Below are positions 43,183-52,240 of a DNA stretch of 64,000 bases, piece after piece (within the stretch, counting starts at the first letter, position 1; each line of letters opens with the position of its first letter). Below the pieces are notes generated by a model that was not told where the DNA came from, ran no database searches, and saw only the letters and a program-made list of their open reading frames with translations. A program made the translations under genes and the position numbers. The stretch spans positions 62,001 to 126,000 of the forward strand of contig SFQZ01000001.1 in assembly GCA_004562915.1 (NCBI GenBank), in the 5' to 3' direction. The stretch is from a bacterium (GTDB taxonomy: Bacteria > Bacillota_A > Clostridia > Lachnospirales > Lachnospiraceae).

Positions 43183-43226
43183 TAAAAACGGCATCCGCAA
43201 ATTTTACATCTGCAAATGCCGTTTTA
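43183..43226 (-). terminator. Terminator of the atp operon
   Basis: TAAAAACGGCAT (43183-43194) and ATGCCGTTTTA (43216-43226) form a stem just past atpC, with inner TGCA pairs and a T-run on the minus strand. Confidence 0.75.
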
Positions 43227-43228
43227 CT

Positions 43229-43630
43229 TTAACCTTTTACACTCAGACGAACAAGTGCTCTCTGAAGTTTTGCCTCCACAATCTTATATTCCTTGTCTGT
43301 AAGTCCGCCTTTGGCAAGCATATTTTCAGCTCTTTTCTTAGCTTCCTGTGCCCTCTCGGCATCGATATCTTCCTGCCATTCCCAGGTAGTTGCCAACAGA
43401 TGACATGTCCCATCAATCATAGAAAGCATACCGCCGATGCAGGCTGCCTGACGTCTTGTACCGTCCTCTGTCACAATGTGTGCTTCTCCCATACCGAGAG
43501 CTGTACAGAAATTACAGTGTCCTGCAAGAATTGCCAGATCACCTGTGATACTTCTGCACACCACGCGCTCCACATCGCCTTCAAAAAGCAATCCGTCCGG
43601 TGTTCCGATTCGTAATGGAAAAGTCCTCAT
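43229..43630 (-). CDS. atpC: F1 ATP synthase epsilon subunit
   Basis: 133 residues: an N-terminal beta sandwich (FPLRIGTPDGLLFEGDVERVVCRSITGDLAIL, GHCNFCTAL) and a C-terminal two-helix hairpin (DAERAQEAKKRAENML). Part of the central stalk and a regulator of ATP hydrolysis. The ATG at 43630 is preferred because AGGAGG is 6 nt away; the ATG at 43636 directly abuts it. Last gene of the operon. Confidence 0.93.
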   Translation of the reverse strand: MRTFPLRIGTPDGLLFEGDVERVVCRSITGDLAILAGHCNFCTALGMGEAHIVTEDGTRRQAACIGGMLSMIDGTCHLLATTWEWQEDIDAERAQEAKKRAENMLAKGGLTDKEYKIVEAKLQRALVRLSVKG

Positions 43631-43642
43631 AGACATCCTCCT

Positions 43643-45037
43643 TTACATCTTCTTTGCTTTTTCGAAAACATCATCAATTGTTCCCGCAAACAGGAAACAG
43701 CTTTCCGGAATATCATCACAGTCACCGTCAAGAATCATCTTGAAACCACGAAGTGTTTCTTTCAGAGGAACATACTGACCAGGCATACCGGTAAACTGCT
43801 CCGCCACAGAGAAACTCTGAGACAAAAAACGCTGTACTTTACGTGCACGGTTAACAGTCTGTTTATCTTCTTCTGATAACTCATCCATACCCATGATCGC
43901 AATGATGTCCTGCAGTTCTTTATAACGCTGAAGTACTTTCTGTACTGCACGGGCAATTTCATAATGTTCTGTTCCGACCACTTCCGGTGAAAGGATACGA
44001 CTGGTAGAATCCAACGGATCTACAGCCGGATAAATACCCTGACTGGAAATTTCACGGGATAATACTGTTGTTGCATCCAAATGGGTAAATGTTGTTGCCG
44101 GAGCCGGGTCTGTCAAGTCGTCGGCCGGCACATAAACAGCCTGAACAGAGGTAATGGAACCTTTCTTCGTAGAAGTAATACGTTCCTGCAGTGCACCCAT
44201 CTCCGTAGCCAGCGTGGGCTGATAACCTACTGCAGACGGCATACGTCCGAGCAATGCCGACACCTCTGAACCAGCCTGAGTGAAACGGAAAATATTATCA
44301 ATAAACAGAAGCACATCCTGATTTTTCACATCACGGAAATATTCCGCCATGGTAAGTCCTGAAAGACCCACTCGCATACGAGCCCCAGGCGGCTCGTTCA
44401 TCTGTCCATATACCAGAGCAGTTTTATCGATAACACCGCTCTCCTTCATTTCATTGTAAAGATCGTTTCCTTCACGGGTACGCTCTCCTACACCTGTAAA
44501 TACAGAAAGTCCTCCGTGGGCCGTTGCCACATTATGGATCAGTTCCATGATAAGAACCGTTTTACCTACTCCGGCTCCTCCGAACAGACCGATTTTACCA
44601 CCTTTCGCATAAGGACAAATCAAATCTACGACTTTAATTCCTGTTTCAAGAATCTCTGTCGCCGGAGTCTGTTCCTCATAACTTGGTGCCGGACGATGAA
44701 TCGGCCAGTGCTCTTTTGCTTCTGGTGCCGGAAGGTTATCTACCGGATCCCCAAGAAGATTAAACACACGACCCAGACATTCTTCTCCTACCGGAACTGC
44801 GATGGGAGCACCTGTATCCACAGCCTTCACGCCTCGCACCAGACCATCCGTAGAATTCATGGCAATACAGCGCACCGTATTGTCACCAACCTGCTGAGCG
44901 ACTTCGGCTGTAAGCTTTGCGCCTTTATTATCAATTTCAATGGCATTCAGAAGTGCAGGCAGTTCATCATGCGCAAAGCGAATGTCCAAAACAGGACCGA
45001 TGACCTGCACTACCTCACCAATGTGTTTTTCACTCAT
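43643..45037 (-). CDS. atpD: F1 ATP synthase beta subunit
   Basis: 464 residues, the catalytic subunit. P-loop FGGAGVGKTVLIMELIHN, VGERTREGNDLY (catalytic Glu in GERTREG), VLLFIDNIFRFTQAG (Walker B) and LDATTVLSREISSQGIYPAVDPLDS are all intact. The ATG at 45037 begins at the conserved MSEKHIGEVVQVIGPVLDIRF; AGGAG is 11 nt upstream. Confidence 0.98.
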   Translation of the reverse strand: MSEKHIGEVVQVIGPVLDIRFAHDELPALLNAIEIDNKGAKLTAEVAQQVGDNTVRCIAMNSTDGLVRGVKAVDTGAPIAVPVGEECLGRVFNLLGDPVDNLPAPEAKEHWPIHRPAPSYEEQTPATEILETGIKVVDLICPYAKGGKIGLFGGAGVGKTVLIMELIHNVATAHGGLSVFTGVGERTREGNDLYNEMKESGVIDKTALVYGQMNEPPGARMRVGLSGLTMAEYFRDVKNQDVLLFIDNIFRFTQAGSEVSALLGRMPSAVGYQPTLATEMGALQERITSTKKGSITSVQAVYVPADDLTDPAPATTFTHLDATTVLSREISSQGIYPAVDPLDSTSRILSPEVVGTEHYEIARAVQKVLQRYKELQDIIAIMGMDELSEEDKQTVNRARKVQRFLSQSFSVAEQFTGMPGQYVPLKETLRGFKMILDGDCDDIPESCFLFAGTIDDVFEKAKKM

Positions 45038-45099
45038 GTTCTGTGAATCTCCTCTTAATCTATAATTACGCGGCAATACTGTCTTTCACCGCCTATCGA

Positions 45100-45975
45100 T
45101 CAGATGCCTTCCGCACCTCCAACAATCTCTGTGATTTCCTGCGTTATGCTGGCCTGACGTGCTCTGTTATAATACAGATTCAGCTTCTCGATCATTTCTT
45201 CCGCATTGCTTGTAGCAGCCTCCATGGCTGTTCTTCTGGCTGCCAGCTCACTGGCAAGACTCTCGCATACGGCACCATAGATCAACCCGGCCATATATTC
45301 GGGAACAATCGCATCAAAAACCTCTGCACTGTCCGGCTCATACAGAATCAGACTTTTCACTTTATTCTGTGTCTCATCTTCTTTGGCTTTCCGGTTCCCT
45401 TTTGCGAGTTCCGTGAGCGGAAGTGTTGAAAACACCTCCGGCTGCTGAGACAGCATGGAAACAAATGTAGTGTAGCACAATTCAATATGACCAAATCTAC
45501 CTTTTTTAAATTCTGTACATAAAAGATGTGCCATCTCAAAGCAATCCGCAACAGAAATGTCTGCAATTTCAGCAAACGCTTCCGTCACGCAGGGAATCCC
45601 TTTTCTCTGGAAATATTCGACTGCTTTTTTACCGATGGGCAGAACCGAAAAATCTTTTCCTTTACTGTCTGTCTCCAGACATTTAAAAAGATTCGTATTG
45701 TATCCACCGGCAAGCCCTCTGTCTCCGGCTATCACCACATAACAATATTTTTCACTGGAAGCTTCCCTCGCATATACAGAAGAGAAATCTGTATTTTCTT
45801 CTGCAATATTCTGCAGAGTATTATAAAGTTCCCGGAAATAAGGACGGCAGGTTTCCGCCCGTTCTTTTGCTTTACGCAGTTTGGAGGATGCTACAAGTTC
45901 CATCGCCTTGGTAATCTGCATGGTGCTCTGCACACTCTTAATACGCAGCTTTACCGACTTCATATTTGCAGCCAT
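45100..45975 (-). CDS. atpG: F1 ATP synthase gamma subunit
   Basis: 291 residues, the central rotor shaft. N- and C-terminal coiled-coil helices (KSVKLRIKSVQSTMQITKAMELVASSKLRKAKE and ASNAEEMIEKLNLYYNRARQASITQEITEIVGG) and the AGDRGLAGGYNTN motif are typical. AGGAGG precedes the ATG. Confidence 0.97.
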   Translation of the reverse strand: MAANMKSVKLRIKSVQSTMQITKAMELVASSKLRKAKERAETCRPYFRELYNTLQNIAEENTDFSSVYAREASSEKYCYVVIAGDRGLAGGYNTNLFKCLETDSKGKDFSVLPIGKKAVEYFQRKGIPCVTEAFAEIADISVADCFEMAHLLCTEFKKGRFGHIELCYTTFVSMLSQQPEVFSTLPLTELAKGNRKAKEDETQNKVKSLILYEPDSAEVFDAIVPEYMAGLIYGAVCESLASELAARRTAMEAATSNAEEMIEKLNLYYNRARQASITQEITEIVGGAEGI

Positions 45976-45993
45976 ATGCTACCTCCTAATCAC

Positions 45994-47523
45994 TTATTTT
46001 CCCGCTCTTGTATCCAGAAAATTCTCCGTATACCGGCCGATTGCACTCTTGAGTTTTTCCTCAGTTTCCGCTTCCAGTTTACCAGTAATACGGATTTCCT
46101 GCATCACCTCAGCGCCCTGTGCATCGGTATCCAGATACGTATATAAACCGGATTCATATTCTCTGACATCCTCTACTTTAACATCTGACAGAATGCCTTT
46201 GGTTACCGCATACAAAATCGCCACCTGCTTTTCCACCGCAATCGGAGCATTCTGATTCTGTTTCAGCACTTCCACAATACGTGCGCCCTGTTCCAGACGT
46301 GCTTTAGTATCCGGATCCAGATCTGATCCGAACTGTGCGAAGCTCTGCAGCTCGCGGTACTGCGAATAAATCAGTTTCAGAGAACCTGCAACTTTTTTCA
46401 TTGCTTTAATCTGTGCATTTCCTCCAACTCGAGATACGGAAATACCTGGGTTTACTGCCGGCATAATACCTGAGTGGAACAACTCTGTCTCCAGGAAAAT
46501 TTGACCATCTGTGATGGAAATAACATTCGTCGGAATATAGGCAGATACATCACCGGCCTGCGTCTCAATAATCGGGAGCGCCGTCAGAGAACCACCGCCA
46601 TGCTCATCATCCAGTTTCGCTGCACGCTCCAGCAATCTGGAGTGAAGATAGAATACATCTCCAGGATACGCCTCACGTCCCGGTGGACGGCGAATCAAAA
46701 GAGACAGCGCACGATAAGCCACTGCGTGCTTACTCAGATCATCATAAATGATCAATACATGTTTGCCTTTATACATAAAATACTCGCCCATTGCACAGCC
46801 GGAATACGGTGCAATGTACTGCAGCGGGCTTGCTTCAGATGCAGTTGCCGCTACAACGATCGTGTAATCCATCGCTCCGTTTCTTGTCAGATTTTCTACT
46901 AATGTTGCCACAGTAGAACGTTTCTGACCGATTGCCACATAAATACAGATTACGTCTTTCCCTTTTTGGTTGATAATTGTATCCACAGCCAGTGTGGTTT
47001 TACCCGTCTGACGGTCACCGATAATAAGTTCTCGCTGTCCTCTTCCAATCGGTACCATTGAGTCAATTGCCTTGATTCCTGTCTGAAGAGGTTCAAATAC
47101 TGATTTTCTTTCACAGATTCCGGGAGCCGGACTTTCAATCGGACGAAACTCTTCTGTCACAATCGGTCCTGCTCCATCAATCGGCTGCCCAAGTGAATTC
47201 ACCACTCGTCCGATCATAGCTTCACCTACCGGTACGGATACTACCTTACCGGTACGTTTTACGGTCTGACCTTCACCGATCTTCTCATCGGAACCAAATA
47301 ATACAATGGACACACTGTTTTCTTCCAGGTTCTGCGCCATACCAAAACTTCCATCTTCGAACTCCAGCAGTTCTCCTGCCATACAGTTCACAAGCCCACT
47401 GGCTCTGGCAATTCCGTCACCTACCATCAAAACTGTACCTGTCTCATTCTGCTGAATCGTATTTTCATAATATTTGATCTGACTGCGGATGACCTTGGAT
47501 ATTTCTTCAGGTTTTAATTGCAT
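45994..47523 (-). CDS. atpA: F1 ATP synthase alpha subunit
   Basis: 509 residues. P-loop IGDRQTGKTTLAVDTIINQ, IYVAIGQKRSTVA, IIYDDLSKHAVAYR (Walker B) and the arginine finger segment GISVSRVGGNAQIKAM are present. It carries the regulatory, non-catalytic nucleotide sites. Located 17 bp after atpH. Confidence 0.98.
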   Translation of the reverse strand: MQLKPEEISKVIRSQIKYYENTIQQNETGTVLMVGDGIARASGLVNCMAGELLEFEDGSFGMAQNLEENSVSIVLFGSDEKIGEGQTVKRTGKVVSVPVGEAMIGRVVNSLGQPIDGAGPIVTEEFRPIESPAPGICERKSVFEPLQTGIKAIDSMVPIGRGQRELIIGDRQTGKTTLAVDTIINQKGKDVICIYVAIGQKRSTVATLVENLTRNGAMDYTIVVAATASEASPLQYIAPYSGCAMGEYFMYKGKHVLIIYDDLSKHAVAYRALSLLIRRPPGREAYPGDVFYLHSRLLERAAKLDDEHGGGSLTALPIIETQAGDVSAYIPTNVISITDGQIFLETELFHSGIMPAVNPGISVSRVGGNAQIKAMKKVAGSLKLIYSQYRELQSFAQFGSDLDPDTKARLEQGARIVEVLKQNQNAPIAVEKQVAILYAVTKGILSDVKVEDVREYESGLYTYLDTDAQGAEVMQEIRITGKLEAETEEKLKSAIGRYTENFLDTRAGK

Positions 47524-47540
47524 AGTTCCATTCCCATCCT

Positions 47541-48080
47541 TTAAACAATTATTTCATTCAGTTTTCTGGAAATACTTGCCAGACGACCCTGCACCGTTCC
47601 ATCCAGCTGTTTTCCTTCCAATTCCACTCGAAGACCTGCCACTACAGAAGGATCCACTTTTATGATCATGGAAATCTTCTTTCCGCTGATTTTTTCCAGT
47701 TTTTTCTCCAGTGCTTTTTGCTGCTCTTCATCCAGAGCTACAGCACTTGTAACAACTGCTTCCGCAATGTTATGGTCCGCGTTGTAACGCCGTGTAAACT
47801 CCTCGCAGCATCCTGCATATTCCATCAGAATATTCCGTTCACACAGCAATTTTATAAAATTCACCAAATATCGCTCTGCCTGGGCACCAAACGCTTCCTC
47901 AATCAGCTTCGTCCGCTCTTCCTTCGGAATCGATGGCTCCATCAGGAGCTTCACATACTCCGGATTCTCACGAAAAAGCTTCCGGATCATCTGCATCTGT
48001 TCCAGAATAATGCCCGTGAGCTGTTCTTCGGCAGCCAGTTCATACATGCTGCCGCCATATAATCTGGCAGTCTGCGTCAT
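47541..48080 (-). CDS. atpH: ATP synthase delta subunit
   Basis: 179 residues, peripheral stalk cap joining F1 to subunit b. The helical N-domain and the C-terminal SGKKISMIIKVDPSVVAGLRVELEGKQLDGTVQGRL motif are diagnostic. The start overlaps atpF by 4 bp. Confidence 0.94.
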   Translation of the reverse strand: MTQTARLYGGSMYELAAEEQLTGIILEQMQMIRKLFRENPEYVKLLMEPSIPKEERTKLIEEAFGAQAERYLVNFIKLLCERNILMEYAGCCEEFTRRYNADHNIAEAVVTSAVALDEEQQKALEKKLEKISGKKISMIIKVDPSVVAGLRVELEGKQLDGTVQGRLASISRKLNEIIV

Positions 48081-48580
48081 GATGCCTCACCTACATTCGA
48101 TATAAATTCGTCAATCAGTTTCTTGTGGTCTTCTTCACAGATTTCGCGTTCAATTACCTTACCGGCAATCTCCATTGCCATACCACCGATCTCATCTTTG
48201 ATTTCGTTTACCGCTTTTCTCTTCTCCTGAGCAATATCATTTTCAGCTTTTGCCTTAAGTGCTGCCGCCTGTGTGGAAGCCTCTTTCAGCATCACTTCAC
48301 TCTGAAGAGCAGCTGTTTTCTGCGCTGTTACCAGAATTTCATTGGCTTTGTTCCTTGCTTCCAGCATATTCTGCTCATATTCTGTTTTAATGGCATTTGC
48401 CTCATCCTTTGCCTTGACGGCATCCTGTATCTCGGCATCTGCCATAGCCCTGCGTTTTTCCAGCATTTCATTGATCGGTTTAAACAGAAAACGCTTGATG
48501 AGATAAACCTGGATAAACAGGTTGCAGATCTGCGCTATGAAAGTCCACGGCACAATTCCTACCAATTCCTGTACCTGCAT
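48077..48580 (-). CDS. atpF: ATP synthase b subunit
   Basis: 167 residues: an N-terminal membrane helix (WTFIAQICNLFIQVYLIKRFL) and a long charged coiled coil (EMLEKRRAMADAEIQDAVKAKDEANAIKTEYEQN). It is the stator stalk. AGGAGG precedes the ATG. Confidence 0.95.
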   Translation of the reverse strand: MQVQELVGIVPWTFIAQICNLFIQVYLIKRFLFKPINEMLEKRRAMADAEIQDAVKAKDEANAIKTEYEQNMLEARNKANEILVTAQKTAALQSEVMLKEASTQAAALKAKAENDIAQEKRKAVNEIKDEIGGMAMEIAGKVIEREICEEDHKKLIDEFISNVGEAS

Positions 48581-48669
48581 GTTTATAACCTCCTGTTTTC
48601 ACATCTTTGCACTTTTCAGGCATTCGCCAATCACCCGAAAACTGCATGTTTCATTTCTCTGCAGCTTTA

Positions 48670-48948
48670 TCAGCCCAGGAACTTCATAAACATACCAGGT
48701 GCCACGAAAATCAGCAGCAGACCTGTTACAAAACCGTAAATACCGGTAGTCTCTGCAATCGCACAACCAAGAAGCATAGTAGAAGTTACTTCACCTTTAC
48801 ACTCCGGCTGACGGCCGATCGCTTCCAGTGCCTTTGCCACCGCATTACCTTCACCAATACCAGGGCCGATACCGGCGATCAGAGAACAGCCAGCTCCAAT
48901 AGCACATCCTGCCAGTGCAATACCTTTTGCAAGTAATTGAAATTCCAT
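48670..48948 (-). CDS. atpE: ATP synthase c subunit with two-carboxylate (Na+-type) motif
   Basis: 92 residues forming a two-helix hairpin that makes the rotor ring. Helix 1 has AGIGPGIGEGNAVAKALEAI with Glu33 where Na+-type c subunits usually have Gln; helix 2 has TMLLGCAIAETTGIYGFV with the ion-carrying Glu66 followed by Thr67. A pair of membrane carboxylates of this kind has been described for the Na+-driven synthase of Fusobacterium nucleatum. The helix-2 ETTG motif also fits Na+ rather than H+ coupling. AGGAGG precedes the ATG. Confidence 0.95.
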   Translation of the reverse strand: MEFQLLAKGIALAGCAIGAGCSLIAGIGPGIGEGNAVAKALEAIGRQPECKGEVTSTMLLGCAIAETTGIYGFVTGLLLIFVAPGMFMKFLG

Positions 48949-48994
48949 AATGTAATCCTCCTATTATTCATATGATTTTAAATTAATACTTTTC

Positions 48995-49756
48995 TCATCC
49001 TTCTTCTGCTGCATTCGCAATATACATAACCGTCAGCATGCAGAAAATAAATGCCTGCATTACACCTGAAAACCAGTCAAAGTAAACAGATAAAATTGCA
49101 GGAATACCGACATCAAGAACCGGTATCTGTGACAGCACATCTCCTACGATACCGGGAATCAATCCCAGAAGCGCAGAACTTGCAACTGCCAGTGCACTGT
49201 AAAGCAGTGCGTTGATGACCACACCTGAAAGAATATTACCGAAATGACGGCAGGCCATGCTGACTGGTGTAGCCAGCTCCGAAAGAATATTGAACGGTGT
49301 CATAACTGCGATCGGTGTAGTAAATCCTTTCAGATAGCCGCCAACTCCACTGGTTTTAATTTTCTGAGATGTGATCATAATGAATACAACCACCGCCCAC
49401 GCAGCCTCTGTTGAAAGATCTGCCGTAGGACTCCTCAGTCCGATCAGACTAATCAGATTCGACACAACGCTCGTAACAAACAGTGCCGACACAAAAGGAA
49501 TCAGATACCGAAACTTCTCTCCCATATTGCCAATTACAAAATGATTGGCTTTTTCCACGAGAAGCTCGGCAACTGCCTGCCTTTTTGAAATATTCTCCAC
49601 TTTCAGGTCATGAGTCAGCCAGATACAAAGTCCCGTAATCAGTAGCATAACAATCCAGCTTACAACAATTGTTTCACTGATCTGCAGTTCTCCCAGTATC
49701 GGCAGATCAATTGGTACCGTAAACAGGACCTTTGCTCCGGAAATATCTAACTCCAT
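48995..49756 (-). CDS. atpB: ATP synthase a subunit
   Basis: 253 residues with about six membrane helices. The stator arginine is in PVSMACRHFGNILSGVVINALL, and YLIPFVSALFVTSVVSNLISLIG is typical of helix 3. It forms the ion half-channels against the c ring. AGGAGG lies upstream. Confidence 0.95.
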   Translation of the reverse strand: MELDISGAKVLFTVPIDLPILGELQISETIVVSWIVMLLITGLCIWLTHDLKVENISKRQAVAELLVEKANHFVIGNMGEKFRYLIPFVSALFVTSVVSNLISLIGLRSPTADLSTEAAWAVVVFIMITSQKIKTSGVGGYLKGFTTPIAVMTPFNILSELATPVSMACRHFGNILSGVVINALLYSALAVASSALLGLIPGIVGDVLSQIPVLDVGIPAILSVYFDWFSGVMQAFIFCMLTVMYIANAAEEG

Positions 49757-49828
49757 CTATATCTCCACCTCCTATCTGGCTGTATTTCCTCTCTCCGCTG
49801 TAATTATTCAGCCTGTTTTAATTACCTT

Positions 49829-50242
49829 CTATTTTTTCATGATACCCATAATTTTGATACCAAGACTTGGGAAAAGAAGAGGAAGAATTCCCGCAACGAA
49901 CCAGAAACAGGGCGCCACAATTGCCACGATCACCCATAAAATCTGGAGCATCATTCTCTGTGAGTAACTGGATTTCATTGTCATCCTGGCAGCACTTTCA
50001 TGCTCAGACGAAGCTACTTTCTGAACCGTAAGCCCCATAAGAAAAAAATTCAGTACAGCTATGATTCCTCCTCCGATTCCTCCCAGAATCACCGTGTAAT
50101 TGAACGGAACTTTCTCCGGTAATACCAGATGAAGGACTCCGATAACAATCCACATCAGGATGACACCCGTCACCGTACTGACCGCCACTCGTTTTGTTTC
50201 TTTTTTCACCGCTGGTTGAACATTGTCCATAAAATTGCTCAT
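49829..50242 (-). CDS. ATP synthase subunit I (AtpI-like)
   Basis: About 137 residues with four membrane helices (VSTVTGVILMWIVIGVLHLVL, YTVILGGIGGGIIAVLNFFLMG, and two more). AtpI proteins help c-ring assembly or metal handling. The ATG at 50242 has GGAGG 5 nt upstream. It lies between the AtpZ-like and atpB genes. Confidence 0.8.
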   Translation of the reverse strand: MSNFMDNVQPAVKKETKRVAVSTVTGVILMWIVIGVLHLVLPEKVPFNYTVILGGIGGGIIAVLNFFLMGLTVQKVASSEHESAARMTMKSSYSQRMMLQILWVIVAIVAPCFWFVAGILPLLFPSLGIKIMGIMKK

Positions 50243-50317
50243 AATTTCCTCCGTTCGCACATATTCTGCGTACATTTCCAGACTTTCATTCCAACTTCAT
50301 TATAAAAGTTACCCCGG

Positions 50318-50581
50318 TCACATATGCCTGTTAAATGATACTTTTTCCTTTTTCTTTTCTTTTTTTTCACGTTTTGTCACGGAAAGGTATAACTTGTACG
50401 CTACCATAAACGAACCGCCCAGTCCGAAAAAAAATCCGGGGATGAAAACCCATCCGCCCACTCCCGTATACTCTGACAGCCACCAGCAAACACCCAGACA
50501 TAATAAAAGCGGGGTAACAAATGAAAGTCCGAACTGCGTGAATGCAGTGATATACTTTATAATATTCATCCATTTCTTCAT
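50318..50581 (-). CDS. AtpZ/AtpI-family small membrane protein
   Basis: 87 residues with two membrane helices (ITAFTQFGLSFVTPLLLCLGVCWWLSEY and GWVFIPGFFFGLGGSFMVAYKLYL) and a basic tail (TKREKKEKKKEKV). This is the AtpZ-type protein (putative F0F1-ATPase subunit) that often opens Firmicutes atp operons. AAGGAG precedes the ATG. Confidence 0.85.
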   Translation of the reverse strand: MKKWMNIIKYITAFTQFGLSFVTPLLLCLGVCWWLSEYTGVGGWVFIPGFFFGLGGSFMVAYKLYLSVTKREKKEKKKEKVSFNRHM

Positions 50582-50649
50582 TGTATCCGCTCCTTTATAC
50601 CTTTGGTATTATTTGTCATTTTACCAATGAAACACTATCAGATATATAG

Positions 50650-50678
50650 ATTTTATCACAAAGTCACTAATCGCTCAA
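50650..50678 (-). promoter_or_regulatory. atp operon promoter
   Basis: TTGAGC (50673-50678), 17 bp and TAAAAT (50650-50655) on the minus strand, about 65 bp upstream of the AtpZ-like start. The rest of the 50582-50915 gap is AT-rich with no gene. Confidence 0.55.
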
Positions 50679-50852
50679 CGATTTCCGTTTAATCTTTTAA
50701 AAGATTTTACAATTTCCAAATTATATTTTTATTTTCTTCATAATTTATTTTATTAATTTTGGACATTATTATCAGTTTGTCTAAAAAGTTTCTTTTTATA
50801 CTTTAGATTTCTATGAGAAATAGAATATCACGAGGTCAAAAAAAGTGTCCCA

Positions 50853-50894
50853 CATACCAATATCAGGCACTCTTCACCCAATGATATTCGTATG
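50853..50894 (-). terminator. Hairpin after the sugar-binding lipoprotein gene
   Basis: CATACCAATATCA (50853-50865) pairs with TGATATTCGTATG (50882-50894) with one mismatch; a run of seven T follows about 10 nt later on the minus strand. Confidence 0.6.
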
Positions 50895-50915
50895 TAGAAC
50901 ACATTTTTTATGGAT

Positions 50916-52124
50916 TTATTCATATAAGTATTTGGAATTTTCTTCCAGATCGATAGTACTCTGATCCAGCCATTGATATCCGGCATCAATAAATTCATCA
51001 TTTTTCATGCCTAATACGGCTCTCACTGCTGCTACTACCGTAGCATATCCCATTCCGTACGGGTTCTGGCAGACAATTCCCACCTCCGTGCCGTTTCGCA
51101 CGGCTTCTGCCTGAGCTTTTCCCATATCAAATCCGACCAGCTGAAGATTCCTGTCTGCATAGTCTTTGAGGACAGTCAGCGCCGTTTCACTCATAACTTC
51201 ATTGGTACAGAAATATCCTTTCAGTTGTGGATGTTGCTCCAGCGTCTCTTTCATCTGCTCTTCAATGGAAGGCTCTTCCTCTTTGGAAGGCTCATAAGAA
51301 ATTGAAACAATCGAAACATTCGGATGATTTTCCGCAACTTCATCCTCGAATCCTTTTACCCGTTCCTGGCTGCTTTCACCCAGCTGGAGATGTGCCGCCA
51401 CTGCTATTTCACCCTGTTCACCAATGATTTCACAAAGTCTTTTTGCCGCTTCCGCGCCGGCAGAATAATTATCGGTTGCGCAAACCACGTCAATCAAATC
51501 ATTATTCGCAACTCCGGAATCCAGGATGATCACCGGAATTCCATTTTCCCGGGCAGCTTCCATCTGTGCTCCACAGGAATCCATATCTACCGCAGCAAGA
51601 CAAAGTACATCTGGATTTTCTGAAATAACAGCATCCAGAATATTTACCTGTTCATCCACTCCGCCTTCATTTTTAGGTCCTTCAAAAGTATACTGAATCT
51701 TATCTGCATCTTCGTAGCCAAGTTCCTGATTCAAATCTCCTATTGCCTGATCGATTCCTTTCTTCACCGCTCCCCAGTATCCGGTACTCGTACCTTTTAC
51801 TACGAAAGCAAGTCTGCTTTTCTTTTCCAGAATTAAGCCCTTCACGGAAGTATAATCTGTCACAAGCTTTTCTTCATCCGGAAGTTCAATCTCCACTTCT
51901 TTTTCCTGCCCATCATTTTCCGTATCTTTCGTCGCATCTCCTGAAGCATCCAATTCTGAAGTCCGTGATTCATCCATATCTTTTTCTGTCTCTTCTGTGC
52001 GATCCGAACTTCCGTTATCTGTCTTCTCCTGCTGTGCAGCATTCTGTTTTCCTGTTCCGCAGCCAGCCAAAAGCACTCCCGTCAACAGCAGTGCTGCCAG
52101 TTTTTTCAGCTCTTTTTTCATCAT
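50916..52124 (-). CDS. Sugar-type ABC substrate-binding lipoprotein
   Basis: 402 residues. Lipoprotein signal with lipobox LLAGCGTG, an acidic low-complexity linker (about 30-85), then a type I periplasmic binding fold (about 95-390) of the RbsB/LacI-like class: LAFVVKGTSTGYWGAVKKGIDQA, ENPDVLCLAAVDMDSCGAQM, GIPVIILDSGV and LQLVGFDMGKAQAEAVRNG. It binds a small ligand, probably a sugar or autoinducer. No permease or ATPase gene is adjacent, so it is an orphan here. Confidence 0.9.
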   Translation of the reverse strand: MMKKELKKLAALLLTGVLLAGCGTGKQNAAQQEKTDNGSSDRTEETEKDMDESRTSELDASGDATKDTENDGQEKEVEIELPDEEKLVTDYTSVKGLILEKKSRLAFVVKGTSTGYWGAVKKGIDQAIGDLNQELGYEDADKIQYTFEGPKNEGGVDEQVNILDAVISENPDVLCLAAVDMDSCGAQMEAARENGIPVIILDSGVANNDLIDVVCATDNYSAGAEAAKRLCEIIGEQGEIAVAAHLQLGESSQERVKGFEDEVAENHPNVSIVSISYEPSKEEEPSIEEQMKETLEQHPQLKGYFCTNEVMSETALTVLKDYADRNLQLVGFDMGKAQAEAVRNGTEVGIVCQNPYGMGYATVVAAVRAVLGMKNDEFIDAGYQWLDQSTIDLEENSKYLYE

Positions 52125-52240
52125 ACAGTCCCCTTGATTTCAATGACAATTGTCTGCTACCGTTTCCTTCATGCATATACGCACACCACATAACACGCCT
52201 TTATTATACATGAAAGTAAAAAATAGTCTATAGGCGATTC

